A stretch of DNA of 64,000 nucleotides from Chamaelirium japonicum (lineage: Eukaryota > Streptophyta > Magnoliopsida > Liliales > Melanthiaceae), in contig CANTAL010000003.1 in NCBI GenBank assembly GCA_947650365.1, forward strand, positions 1,240,001 through 1,304,000. The letters run 5' to 3'. Under the pieces are notes generated by a model that had not been told where the DNA came from, did not search any database, and was given only the letters and a program-made list of their open reading frames with translations. Made by a program: the position numbers and the translations under genes. Shown piece after piece: positions 1-10,866 of the stretch. Each line of letters starts with the position of its first letter. Position 1 is the first letter of the stretch.

Positions 1-1834
1 CGATCAGTCACCAATCTAGCAAGATGACTATAGGACTTCTGGCTCAATGCATCTGCAACAACATTCGCTTTACCAGGATGGTAAAAGAGTGAATAGTTGA
101 AGTCTTTTAAGACTTCGATCCACCTCCTCTGACGCATGTTCAGATCCTTCTGACTCGCGATGTACCGCAGGCTCTTGTGATCACAATACATATCGAACTC
201 CTCACCGTACAGGTAATGCCTCCAGATCTTCAAAGCAAAAACCACCGCCGCCAACTCCAAGTCATGGGTGGGATAGTTCCTCTCGTGAGTCTTCAATTGT
301 CTAGAGGCATAGGCTACCACCCTACCATCCTGCATCAATACAGCTCCAAGCCCCATCTGTGAGGCATCGGTGAAGACAACATAACCTTTGCCACTGGCCG
401 GAATCGTAAGCACTGGGGCCGAAGTGAGACGCCGCTTCAATTCCCGGAAGGACTTCTCACAATCTTCCGACCACTCGAACCTGACACCCTTCTTTGTCAG
501 ACGGGTGAGAGGTGCTGCTAGACGAGAAAATCCCTCCACGAAACGTCTATAATAGCCTGCTAGCCCCAAGAAACTCCTGATCTCGAATACGTTTTTCGGC
601 TGCTCCCAGTCCATCACGGCCTCTATCTTCGATGGATCCACGGAGATACCTTCCTGCGAGACAACATGTCCAAGAAATTTCACCTCCTGCATCCAAAACT
701 CACACTTACTGAGCTTGGCATACAATTGGTGGTCTCTAAGGGTCTGCAACACAGCACTCAGGTGCTCCCGATGATCTCCCTCCGTCTTGGAGTAAATGAG
801 GACATCGTCTACAAATACCACAACGAATCTATCCAGGAACATGCTGAAGACTCGGTTCATCAGATCCATGAATGCTGCAGGAGCGTTTGTTAGACCGAAG
901 GGCATGACCAAAAACTCATAGTGCCCATATCGTGTTCGAAACGCCGTCTTTGGAATATCCTCCGCTCTCACAGCCAACTGGTGATATCCGGTCCTCAGGT
1001 CAATCTTCGAGAAATAACAAGCACCATTCAACTGATCAAAGAGGTCCTCGATTCGCGGCAAAGGGTACTTGTTCTTGATCGTGATGCTATTCAGTTTGCG
1101 ATAATCGATGCAAAGCCTCTTCGTCCCATCCTTCTTTTGAGCAAAAAGAACTGGGGCTCCCCAAGGAGATGTGCTGGGACGAATGAAGCCTTTATCGAGT
1201 AACTCCTCCAACTGGGTCTTCAGCTCCTTTAGCTCCGCAGGAGCCATCCTATATGGAGCAACCGAGATCGGTGCTGCTCCAGGTGCCAAATCTATAGCAA
1301 ACTCAACCTCTCGAGGTGGAGGCAAGCCTGGAAGCTCATCTGGGAAGACATCCGGAAACTCACGAACCATCGGTGGTAGCACTACTGGGTTCCCATCTTT
1401 ATCTCTACTCGGTAGCTGCGCTAGTAAGCTGAGGGTTATCTGTTGCAGCGGTACCGGGCACAAGATCTTCTGCTTGTCTCCCAAGAAGTAAAATGCCTCG
1501 CTCCCCGGAGGTGAGAATATGACCTTCTTAGTAAAGCAATCAAGGGTAACGTGATAGGCTGACATCCAATCCATCCCAAGCAATACGTCCACTCCTCCTA
1601 AGTCCAGGATGATGAGGTTTGCCGAGAGCTCTCTGTCTCCAATATGAATGATACAGTCCCGACAGATCCGGTCCACATCGGTACTTACCCCGAGCGGTGA
1701 AAACACCGACAGAGTATGACCCAATGGAACCGACTCTAGTCCCAAAGTCTTGACAAAACTAGGGACGATATAGGAGTGAGTAGACCCGCTATCGAAATGA
1801 ACGAAAGCAAGGGTCGAAAAGACAGGAAGGGTAC
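1..1834 (-). CDS. pol: gypsy pol: protease, reverse transcriptase, RNase H (partial)
   Basis: I translated this frame base by base and found no stop from 1834 to the window edge (about 611 codons). The protease has a DSGS active-site motif at 1793-1782, a variant of the usual D-T/S-G-A, followed by a typical VLLGMDW stretch. Reverse transcriptase follows, with [18 protein letters not shown] (first catalytic Asp), and FVDD at 815-804 (the other two Asp). RNase H starts with TDAS at 371-363 and keeps DLEL, CDHKSL and VADALS, so all four acidic residues are present. It copies element RNA into DNA inside the particle. An ATG at 1853-1851 lies in the intron-like segment, so the frame is more likely joined to gag by splicing than started there. 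Integrase is outside the window. Confidence 0.93.
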
Positions 1835-1964
1835 CTAGCGTTATCGAAAACATGTAAGAAACCAATCTAGCTACTGGTTGCTACAAGTTCTAACGAGTTA
1901 AAACTAATAGCAATGACAACTACACCATTACGTCTACGAATTTAAATTCTAAGTTCAGGGTTAC
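1835..1964 (-). other. intron-like GT-AG segment between gag and protease
   Basis: The gag-protease frame is interrupted by 130 bp that begin GTAACC after a GAAG exon end and finish GCTAG before GTACC, so both splice-site consensus dinucleotides are present. The segment is about 35 percent G+C by hand count, against clearly G+C-richer coding sequence on both sides, and a TTAAC branch-point-like motif lies inside. Its length is not a multiple of three and it contains a TAA (1944-1942), so unspliced RNA ends gag shortly after this point. Excising it would restore one frame from gag into protease. Introns in LTR elements are known in plant Ogre elements, at a different place. Splicing here is inferred, not shown. 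Confidence 0.6.
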
Positions 1965-2229
1965 CTTCGATCGCTCCCCCAGAAGCCTCTGGGTCTTGAC
2001 CAACTAGCATGTACGTCCTTCCCTGAGCCTGGTTGCCTCCTCCGCCCTGACGGGGGAAAGACCTCTGCTGCTGTACTTGGGGAGGACGCTGCTGCTGCTG
2101 AGCTCTCTGTGGAGGCCTCTGCTGCTGCACAGGTGGTGGCAACAGAGCAGGCCTCTGGGGTGGAGCTGGTAGGAGTGGCTGCCGACGAAGCTGTGGACAG
2201 TTCCACTTCAAATGATCAAATGAACCGCA
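1965..2229 (-). pseudogene. gag: gag C-terminal part after the internal stop
   Basis: This continues the gag frame beyond the TAG at 2232-2230. It begins with the second cysteine of a CCHC zinc knuckle, with the His codon at 2214-2212 and the last Cys at 2199-2197, in the CX2CX4HX4C spacing. A low-complexity tail rich in Gln, Pro and Arg follows, then GRTYMLVGQDPEASGGAIEG, which meets the intron donor at 1965/1964. The knuckle would bind the RNA genome for packaging. It is cut off from the N-terminal gag by the stop and would be made only by readthrough. Confidence 0.8.
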
Positions 2230-3138
2230 CTAAAAACATCCACGCCGCGGCGGTCCAAGAGCTGGAGGACCACGAAAGTTCTGAGGCTGGCGCGGCGGTG
2301 GTCGAGTCTCCATAGGCCTAAACCTCTTCTGAGTCGGTGGACCGTTGCGGCTGCTGCCACTCCGCTTCTCCATGATAGCGCATGACTCCTTCAACTCCTG
2401 CTCCACTGCCAGGGACCGGTTGACCAACTCCTCATAAGATTGCCCCAAGAAAGGGGTAACCCTACCTCTGATCACTGGATTCAAGCCATGCTCAAAGCGC
2501 AAGGCTCTCCTGCCGTCGGTCGCCACCTGGTGTGGAGCATACCTCGCAAGCTCCGAGAACTTGGCCTCATACTGTGTCACAGTACGAGATCCCTGATATA
2601 GCGCCAGAAACTCCATCTCCATCAGGTTCTGCACGGTAACTGGAAAGAACTTCTTCCGAAAGAGTTCCTCGAACTCCTGCCATGTAATCGCTCCTCGATC
2701 TGCTGCTCTGGTGCGCTGGACTGTCTGCCACCAGAAGTCTGCCTCAGCCTCAAACTGGTACGAGGCGAAGGTCACTCTCCTATCGTCGGTGATGCCCAAT
2801 GCGTTCAGTATCTTCTCAGTCTGCTGGAACCATCGATCGGCCTCTATAGGGTCTGGCTCGCCCTTGAAGCTCGGTGGTCCCATCGCCTTGAAGTCTTTCA
2901 GCAATTTCCCCTGCCGCTCGCCCTTGGCCTGCTGACGAGCCTGAGCCTGGGCAAGGGCAGCCTGCGCTAGCTCGGCCTGCTGCTGAGCAGCCGTCTGCTG
3001 CTGTACAACAGCAGCCTGCTGCTGCTGGACCATGGTGGCCATCCCTTGGAGCATTTCCATCATCCTCGCCGTGCTATCAGACGCAGAGGACGATCCTGCT
3101 CCGTTGCTCGCACCATTTCCACTCCTAGTACCCGCCAT
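2230..3138 (-). pseudogene. gag: gypsy gag (capsid part), ended by TAG in the zinc knuckle
   Basis: Gag is the structural protein of the intracellular virus-like particle. I place the start at the Met of MAGTRSG (3138) because its context is CAGATGGCG; an upstream in-frame Met at 3171 would add 11 unlikely residues. Residues 1-25 are Gly/Ser-rich, 26-75 are a Gln/Ala-rich probable coiled coil, and about 88-250 match the retrotransposon gag family (PPSFKGEPDPIEADRWF, WQEFEELFRKKFFP, YEAKFSELARYAP). The basic Arg/Pro tail runs into the zinc knuckle, where TAG (2232-2230) falls between the first and second cysteines, so the product is 302 residues and lacks a working knuckle. This is most simply a nonsense mutation; programmed readthrough at this spot would be unusual. 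Confidence 0.88.
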
Positions 3139-3244
3139 CTGAAATAAAAAGATAGTCCTAACGTCAACCATCTACTAACCAACTATTTAGACTCTAGACT
3201 TAGACTCCTAATCCTAGAAACTAACCCCTAGGAACATATCCCTA
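3139..3244 (-). other. retroelement leader between primer site and gag
   Basis: Only 106 bp separate the primer binding site from the gag start. The last bases before the ATG are a T-rich run ending TTTCAG, which looks like a 3' splice acceptor, so gag might also be reached by splicing from an upstream donor in the LTR. No open frame is present. The acceptor role is a guess from the motif alone. Confidence 0.55.
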
Positions 3245-3257
3245 GGCTCTGATACCA
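3245..3257 (-). promoter_or_regulatory. primer binding site (initiator Met tRNA type)
   Basis: On the minus strand the 13 bases read TGGTATCAGAGCC, the standard plant primer site complementary to the 3' end of initiator methionine tRNA. It lies two bases inside the LTR end at 3260, as expected, and fixes the LTR boundary and the direction of the element. Confidence 0.95.
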
Positions 3258-4687
3258 GCTGTCACGCCCCAGAAATCTGAAGACTGATTCCTGGGGTATG
3301 AGGTGAGAAAAGGAAGAGGGTTATGGGTATGGTTACTTAACTATGCCAATTTAGGATTCTCACTGGGCTCTTTCTACGCTCACACACAAGCAAATGAAAG
3401 AATGGGAAGAAACAAAAGATCAGACTCAACCTTTAAAAGGAGTATCCTTTCAGTACATGCTACCCAATGGGGTCACAACATACTGACAGAATATCCTCTA
3501 AAGGAGCACGAGGCTCAAGCCTCCGACGGCGAGCCGAGTATCTCACCCGCTCCTGAACACTCGGTGCATCTTTCTGGAGGTCCTATCTACTGGGCTTGTC
3601 AAATTAGGTCACTTATTCGTCTTATATTTTTGTGGTGATCTAACCTAGGCTTGGGGCCTTGAGGAGAGGCCTACCCAAAGAAAGTTCAGCTGGCACATTA
3701 CCACTTATCAAACTGACTAACTAATAGAAACTTATTCCAATCCAATTCGATTACATCCGATGAAAAGGTACCACTACTAAGATTGACATAAATAGAAAAA
3801 AATAAGCTGCTACCCTACTGACTGTTGGACTCCTACTGCTGCTCCTGTGACTCAGCTCCTGCAGAAGAGTCTACTCGTGGGAATGAGTAGCCCCCAAAAA
3901 TACATTTGGGAGATTAGCCAAATAAATGGCTAGTGACAAGCTAACAATTTTAATAACTAACAACGCCCAAATTTTAAGATAAATTATTGATTAACCTAAT
4001 TGTCAAGCTATGTTCTCAATCACGTCCTATGTGTCCATGCAATTTCTATATTCACATGCAAATCCTACCGACTAGGTCATCGTGTATACAGTCATACAAT
4101 TCCAAATTTAATAAGCAAACAATTATACATTCAAACATGAACCCCGGATATTTTGTTCAACCTGCCCCCGGTCGGGCATTACTATCGGGCCTTTTATTTC
4201 GATGTAGAGGGCCAGCTCTCTCGCCGTGCATCCACCAACTCCATGCACAATTCACCCAGATGATCATAAGGGGTTTCCCGTCTTTCACGGTGGAGCTCTA
4301 CCGCCCAACTTGCTTTACTATGGGGACTTCAACTCCCCGGGACAGGGCTGCTAGGCCAATCCCTACTCGAGGGCACCTCCTATTGGCTTTACCACAACCC
4401 TTGCCCGTGACCCCTAACCTACTTAACTTCGGCTGTACGCGCAAGGTGGTTCACGACCCTTGCGCGCATGGGGTCCCTACCCTCTAACCAGGTAGATTAA
4501 CAACGATTAACAAACCACATGGCATTAAAGGAAAACTAAACAGTGTTTAATCATTTTCGATGGATTACACCAGGATTCGTACCCACTCACAACCCAGCAT
4601 CAAAATTAAATATCATAAAGCACTCTCGCCCAAAATCCCTTTACTAGGGTTACCACGCTCCCCTCAGGAGTGTGGTCCCGATAATTC

Positions 4688-4705
4688 TTTATTTATTTAT
4701 TTATT
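4688..4705 (-). promoter_or_regulatory. candidate LTR polyadenylation signals
   Basis: On the minus strand this is a run of four overlapping AATAAA-type motifs (AATAAATAAATAAATAAA). It lies about 390 bp downstream of the TATA-like motif, a sensible spacing for an R region. Assignment is by motif only. Confidence 0.4.
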
Positions 4706-5089
4706 CAAATTAAGGGAATACCTATCTATGGTGTCCATGCAAACAATAGAATAATTATTATTAAATTATTAACTTTTTATGCATGCGTAGCTAGACTCGC
4801 GACTCTGCATGCAAGGCGGGGTCCACTCGACCACATGCGACGACGCCCGGTGGGCCCGCATGCAGTGTTATGGACACCTACCCTTAATTTCTATATTCAC
4901 ATTATTAATTATTAAAGAGAGCGTGCTGTGTCACCTGGAAAGTGTGCTCGGGCTGATGCTGCTAAGCGCCCTCTGCTCCTCCTCCGACTCGGTCCACGTG
5001 CTCACCAACTGCCAAACATACCAGCGGCCTATGGTCATTAAGTGCTACTTAAAATATTACCGGCTTAGGTCTGATTGGTCGAGTCAGGA

Positions 5090-5096
5090 ATTTATA
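5090..5096 (-). promoter_or_regulatory. candidate LTR TATA box
   Basis: Minus strand reads GTATAAATTCC here, about 1.8 kb into the LTR. Its position upstream of the poly(A)-like run fits a U3-R boundary near 5060. Other AT-rich motifs exist, so this is only the best-looking candidate. Confidence 0.4.
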
Positions 5097-5098
5097 CG

Positions 5099-5197
5099 TC
5101 ATCGGACGCCGTCTATCAGCACGCAAATTGATGTGCCTAAGGTAGTGTCATCGAACGCCGGTCTACTGGCACGCAAATCGATGTGCCAAGGGTAGCA
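5099..5197. repeat. diverged tandem duplication in the LTR
   Basis: Two adjacent copies, 5099-5147 and 5148-5197, share a frame of ATCGRACGCC, GCACGCAAAT, GATGTGCC and GGTAG, with roughly ten differences over 50 bp. Such repeats near a promoter often act as enhancer-like units, but nothing here shows that. Confidence 0.75.
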
Positions 5198-6013
5198 TCA
5201 TGGTTAGTCGGCGTTGCCGATGCAAAGAATCACACTACAGCTCATATAAGCTATTATGCCTAAACGATCGCATTTACATCGATGCCGCTACTAGCGTGCT
5301 GTCGTGCTTTGAGGAACCTTCAGCATCTTGACCATGGTAACACAGATCAGGTCAAGTCTAGGCAAGGTTTAGAGGTTTGATTCGTTATTTGCCCGAGAAA
5401 TCATCTGGCTAAGGTACAAAAACACAGTTACTACTATAATTAAAACGAGTCGCATGAGCCTGAGCTCGGATTGACGACCGCCATTACGTCTCACCTAGTT
5501 GAACTCCGAGACCGGCAAGGTTTCGTATATGGGTCGCTGAGCGGCCCACCGCCATTCATAGCACGATGATTCGTATGCCATATAAAAATAGATGTAATAA
5601 TGGGGGCATCATCCGCAAACAATGGTCATAGATTGTATGACCCAAACGACATGGTCGAAGGGTTTTATGACCTCGATGATTGCGATTAAGTCATCTAGGA
5701 TAGTTGGCATTGCTAACAACAATAGTCTTACTATGGTTCGATTATACCAATTTGAGTAGACGGTCGAAACTGCGTCGAGCACTACTACTAGTATGCCTTT
5801 GTGCTCTTTGGCATAAAAAAAAAAAAATCGCCGAGCTGGTCTCAACAGGACCAAAGGGAAAACAGGGAAAACGAAGAGGGGCTGACCTGTCGATTGGTTA
5901 GCATCTGCCGATTGCACAGCCGTCGGCCCGCCGGCTGGTGGCCATGGCTGCGATGAAGGTGAAGGGAAACTAGGGATGGAGTTGGCCGGATCGTGCAACA
6001 AGGAGAAGAGAGA

Positions 6014-6455
6014 GAAGGGGGGTTGGGTTTGGGATTAAAGAGAGATAAAGAGAGAAACAATTAGGGGGTTGGGTTTGGGATTAAAGAGAGATAAAGAGAT
6101 TAAAGAGAGATAAAGGTGAGAAACGATTACGGGTTTGGGTTTGGGATTAAAGAGAGATAAAGAGGTGTGGGATTTAAGAGAGATAAAGGAATTAAAGAGA
6201 GATAAAGAGAGAGAAACAATTAGGGGCCAGGTTGGGTTTGGGATTAAAGAGAGATAAAGAGAGAAACAATTAGGGGGTTGGGTTTGGGATTAAAGAGAGA
6301 TAAAGAGGTGTGGGATTTAAGAGAGATAAAGGAATTAAAGAGAGATAAAGAGAGAGAAACAATTAGGGGCCAGGTTGGGTTTGGGATTAAAGTGAGATAA
6401 AGAGGTGTGGGATTAAAGAGAGATAAAGGAATTAAAGAGAGATAAAGGTGAGAAA
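6014..6455. repeat. nested purine-rich tandem repeat in LTR U3
   Basis: The core word ATTAAAGAGAGATAAAG recurs many times, joined by spacers such as GGGTTGGGTTTGGG and AGAAACAATTAGGGG. Larger units are visible: the word GTGTGGGA occurs at 6165, 6308 and 6405, spacings of 143 and 97 bp. The whole stretch is almost free of C on the plus strand, so the element's sense strand is almost pure pyrimidine plus A. It lies upstream of the candidate promoter and could be a GAGA-like regulatory array or simple slippage. Confidence 0.85.
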
Positions 6456-6885
6456 CGATAATGGGTTTGGTTATAGATTTAGGTGTTTTTAATTTTTAAT
6501 TTATTTAATTTATTTTTTTTTTTTCTTAGCAAACAAGTATAACTCGCAGTTAAGCATGGATCGTACTCGAGCTCGCATCGCACCAAGACGGGCCGGTGCA
6601 CAAACCTTACGAGTCCGACAGACTCGCCTTAAAACCTATTATTTTAATTAATTTTTATTATTATCAAAAACATTCATGCCATGCCTTGTTACACGTGCTC
6701 GCATGCTCGTGTAACGATCACCATGCCTCCAGTGTCGCCTAGCGACCCGGACCTGGGGCCCACTGCCCGGTCCAACTCATGTTCAAGCACATACCATCGA
6801 CAACCATAACTGAAAAAAAACAAATCAATCAATTTAGTAATAATAAAACTGGGCTGCCCTGAAATCAAACGTACCGGGTATTACA

Positions 6886-8180
6886 GGATCGTACGAATGA
6901 ATTAGAATAGATATATTTGAACGAATAAATTAGAATGGATCATACGAATTAATTAGAATGGATCGTGCAAATGAATTAGAATGGATTGTGCGAATGAATT
7001 ATAATGGATCATACGAATGAATTAGATCGTACGAATGAATTCGAATGGATCGTACGAATGAATTAGAATGGATCGTACGAATGAATTAGAATGGATCATG
7101 CGAATGAATTTGAATGGATCGTACGAATGAATTAGAATGGATCGAACGAATGAATTAGAATTGATACATTTGAGCGAATGAATTAGAAAAGATCGTAGGA
7201 ATGAATTAGAATGGATCATACGAAAGAATTAGAATGGATCGTGCGAATGAATTAGAATGGATTATACGAATGAATTAGAATGGATACATTCGTGTGAATG
7301 AATTAGAATGGATCGTACGAATGAATTAGAATGGATCGTGCGGATAAATTAGAATGAATCGTATGAATGCATTAGAATGGATACATTCGTGCGAATGAAT
7401 TAGAATGGATCGTACGAATGAATTAGAATGGATCGTGCGAATGAATTAGAATGGATCGTACGAATAAATTAGAATGGATCGTACGAATGAATTAGAATGG
7501 ATACATACAAATGAATTAGAAAGGTTACATTCGTGAGAATGAATTAGAATGGATCGTACAAATGAATTAGAATGGATCGTACGAATGACTTAGAATGGAT
7601 ACATTTGAGCGAATGAATTAGAATGGATCGTACGAATGAATTAGAATGGATCATAGGAATGAATTAGAATGGATCGTGCAAATAAATTAGAATGGATCGT
7701 ACGAATGGATTAGAATGGATCATACGAATGAATTAGAACGGATCATACAAATGAATTAGAAAGGTTACATTCTTGAGAATGAATTAGAATAGATCGTGCG
7801 AATGAATTAGAATGGATCGAGCGAATGAATTAGAATGGATCGTACCAACGAATTAGAATGGATCGTACGAACGAATTAGAATGGATTGTATGAACGAATT
7901 AGAATGGATCGTACGAATGAATTAGAATGGATACCTTCGAGCGAATGAATTAGAATGGATCATACGAATGAATTAGAATGGATCATAGGAATGAATTAGA
8001 ATGGATCGTACAAATGAATTAAAATGGATACATTCGTGCGAATGAATTAGAATGGATAGTAGGAATGAATTAGAATGGATCGTACGAATGAATTAGAATG
8101 GTTACATTCGTGCAAATGAATTAGAATGGATCGTACGAATGAATTAGAATGGATCGTGCGAATGAATAAGAATGGATCAT
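6886..8180 (+). repeat. satellite block 1, forward
   Basis: Starts within a unit at the LTR edge. Mixed 23- and 28-bp units. An early word ATATATTTGAACGAATAAA (near 6911) recurs near 23021 and 46420. Ends on core CATACG (8178-8183), flanked by GGAT and ATCC. Confidence 0.93.
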
Positions 8181-8471
8181 ACGATCCATTCTAATTCATT
8201 CGTATGATCAATTCTAATTCATTCGCACGATCCATTCTAATTCATTCGTACGATCCATTCTAATTCATTCGTACGAATGTAACCATTCTAATTCATTCGT
8301 ACGATCCATTCTAATTCTTTCCTACGATCCATTCTAATTCATTCGCACGAATGTATCCATTCTAATTTATTTGCACGATCCATTCTAATTCATTCCTATG
8401 ATCCATTCTAATTCATTCGTACCATCCATTCTAATTCATTCGCTCGAATGTATCCATTCTAATTCATTCGC
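8181..8471 (-). repeat. satellite block 2, reverse
   Basis: Short reverse block. It has no counterpart in the copy of this region near 23.4 kb, so it may be an added inversion. Ends on core CGCTCG (8469-8474); the next forward unit is about ten bases short. Confidence 0.93.
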
Positions 8472-8630
8472 TCGAATGGATCGTGCGAATGAATTAGAAT
8501 GGATACATTCGTACAAATGAATTAGAATGAATCGTACGAATGAATTAGAATGGATCGTACGAATGAATTAGAATGGTTACATTCGTGCGAATGAATTAGA
8601 AAGGATCGTACGAATGGATTAGACTGGATC
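8472..8630 (+). repeat. satellite block 3, forward
   Basis: Matches 23.40-23.56 kb unit by unit. Ends GGATCGT joined to CTAATTC at about 8631, an abrupt join that drops about ten bases of a unit; the same join is at 23561. Confidence 0.92.
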
Positions 8631-9342
8631 GTCTAATTCATTCGCACGATCCATTCTAATTCATTCGTATGATCCATTCTAATTCATTCCTACGATCTAT
8701 TCTAATTCATTCGTACGATCCATTCTAATTCATTCTCACGAATGTAACCTTTCTAATTCATTTGTATGATCCATTCTAATTCATTCGTACGATTCATTCT
8801 AATCCATTCGTACGATCCATTCTAATTCATTCGTACGATCCATTCTAATTCATTCGCACGAATGTATCCATTCCAATTCATTCGCTCGAATGTATCGATT
8901 CTAATTCATTCGTACGATCCATTCTAATTCATTCGTCCGATCCATTCTAATTCATTCGCACGAATGTATCCATTCTAATTCATTCGTACAATCCATTCTA
9001 ATTCATTCGCACGATCCATTCTAATTCATTCGTATGATCCATTCTAATTCATTCGTACAATCCATTCTAATTCATTCGCTCGAATGTATCCATTCTAATT
9101 CATTCGTACGATCCATTCTAATTCATTCGTACGATCCATTCTAATTCATTCTCACGAATGTAACCTTTCTAATTCATTTGTATGATCCATTCTAATTCAT
9201 TCGTACGATCCATTCTAATCCATTCGTAAGATCCATTCTAATCCATTCGTACGATCCATTCTAATCCATTCGTACGATCCATTATAATTCATTCGTACAA
9301 TCCATTCTAATTCATCGCACGAATCCGTTCTAATTCATTCGC
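8631..9342 (-). repeat. satellite block 4, reverse
   Basis: Near-identical to 23.56-24.37 kb. Contains several GTAACC-type 28-bp units. Ends on core CGCACG (9340-9345) flanked by CATT and AATG, just after the odd word TTCATCGCACGAATCCG. Confidence 0.93.
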
Positions 9343-10866
9343 ACGAATGAATTAGAATGGATACATTCGAGCGAATGAATTAGAACGGATTCGTGTGATG
9401 AATTAGAATGGATTAGAATGGATAGATTCGAGCGAATGAATTAAAATGAATCGTACGAATGAGTTAGAATGGATCGTACCAATGGATTAGAATGGATCGT
9501 ACGAATGGATTTGAATGGATCGTACGAATGGATTAGAATGGATCGTACGAATGAATTAGAGTGGATCATACAAATAAATTAGAAAGGTTACATTCGTGAG
9601 AATGAATTAGAATGGATCGTACGAATGAATTACAGTGGATCGTACGAATGAATTAGAATGGATACATTCGAGCGAATGAATTAGAATGGATCGTACGAAT
9701 GAATTAGAATGGATCATACGAATGAATTAGAATGGATCGTGCAAATAAATTAGAATAGATTGTACGAATGAATTAGAATGAATATATTCGTGCGAATGAA
9801 TTAGAATGGATCGGACGAATGAATTAGAATGGATCGTACGAATGAATTAGAATGGATACATTCGAGCGAATGAATTAGAATGGATACATTCGAGCGAATG
9901 AATTAGAATGGATCGTACGAATGGATTAGAATAGATCGTACGAATGGATTAGAATGGATCGTACGAATGGATTAGAATGGATTGTACGAATGGATTAGAA
10001 TGGATCGTACGAATGAATTAGAATGGATCATACAAATGAATTAGAAAGGTTAGATTCGTAAGAATGAATTAGAATGGATCATATGAATGAATTAGAATGG
10101 ATCATACAAATGAATTTGAATGGATCGTACGAAGGAAGAAGAATAGATCGTACGAATGAATTAGAATGGATACATTCGAGCGAATGAATTAGAATAGATC
10201 GTAGGAATGAATTAGAATAGATCGTAGGAATGAATTAGAATGGATCGTACGAATGAATTAGAATGGATCATGCGAATGAATTAAAATGGATCGTACAAAT
10301 GAATTAGAATGGATCATACGAACGAATTAGAATAGATCGTACGAACGAATTAGAATGGATCGTATAAACAAATTAGAATAGATCGTACGAATGAATTAGA
10401 ATGGATCGTACGAATGAATTAGAATGGATCATACGAATGAATTAGAATGGATCATACGAATGAATTAGAATGGATCATATGAATGAATTAGAATGGTTAC
10501 ATTCGTGCGAATGAATTAGAATGGATCGTACGAATGGATTAGAATGGATCGTACGAATGGATTAGAACACATTGTACGAATGAATTAGAATAGATACATT
10601 TGTGCGAATGAATTAGATTGCATCGTACGAATGAATTTGAATGGATCGTACGAATGAATTAGAATGGATCCACCGAATGAGTTAGAGTGGATCATACGAA
10701 TGAATTAGAATGGATCGTACGAATGAATTAGAATGGATTGTGCGAATGAATTAGAATGGATCGTATGAATGAATTAAAATGGATCGTACTAATGAATTAG
10801 AATGGATCGTGCGAATGAATTAGAAACATTCGTGCAAATAAATTAGAATGAATTAGATTGCATCGT
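9343..10866 (+). repeat. satellite block 5, forward
   Basis: Counterpart of 24.37-25.80 kb. Includes the GGATCCACC variant at 10666. Ends on core CGTACG (10864-10869) between GCAT and ATCC. Confidence 0.93.

Larger units (their letters stand above)
1..6885 (-). mobile_element. Ty3/gypsy LTR retrotransposon, 5' part
   Basis: This is a partial LTR retrotransposon read right to left: 5' LTR, primer binding site, short leader, gag, then protease, reverse transcriptase and RNase H. The pol order seen and the FVDD polymerase motif place it in Ty3/gypsy (Metaviridae-like). Integrase, polypurine tract and 3' LTR lie left of base 1, so the clade cannot be fixed; long LTRs and the pol sequence would suit a Tekay/Del-type chromovirus, but no chromodomain is visible in the window. 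Its right end abuts satellite at 6886, where GGATC (6886-6890) is the candidate 5-bp target duplication. One gag stop codon suggests a non-autonomous copy, although pol is fully open. Confidence 0.93.
3260..6885 (-). repeat. 5' long terminal repeat, about 3.6 kb
   Basis: On the minus strand the LTR begins TGTAATACCC at 6885 and ends GGGGCGTGACA at 3260, so it has TG...CA ends and an imperfect terminal inverted repeat. Its right border joins satellite and its left border precedes the primer site. At 3626 bp it is long for a plant gypsy LTR, within the range of Tekay/Del-type elements. It holds a TATA-like motif near its middle, possible poly(A) signals, one tandem duplication and a nested purine-rich repeat. 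Several open frames of 60-170 codons occur on both strands but resemble no known protein. The second LTR is outside the window, so age cannot be judged. Confidence 0.88.

Noticed and set aside
177..1491. Plus-strand open frames over the pol region, such as 1171-1491 and 666-893
   Set aside because: They are antisense shadows of the pol frame, which is open across the whole stretch with recognisable protease, RT and RNase H motifs.
1851..1853. ATG at 1853 as an independent start of pol
   Set aside because: It lies inside the intron-like segment just before the acceptor, and the frame between gag and protease is continuous once that segment is removed. It remains a possible alternative if no splicing occurs.
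5609..6001. 130-codon open frame on the minus strand, and 3303-3638, 3987-4487 and 4809-5195 on the plus strand
   Set aside because: All lie inside the LTR, show no family resemblance and have low-complexity or irregular composition. Chance frames in non-coding DNA are the simpler reading.
7022..7219. Open frames in the satellite (such as 7022-7219, 23598-23795, 28094-28384, 52477-52683, 58811-59008) encoding repeats like MIHSNSFVRSI
   Set aside because: They are the satellite read through by chance. A 23-bp unit cycles through all three frames every 69 bp, giving a 23-residue repeat on one strand; they end at ordinary variants and have no start context or gene structure.
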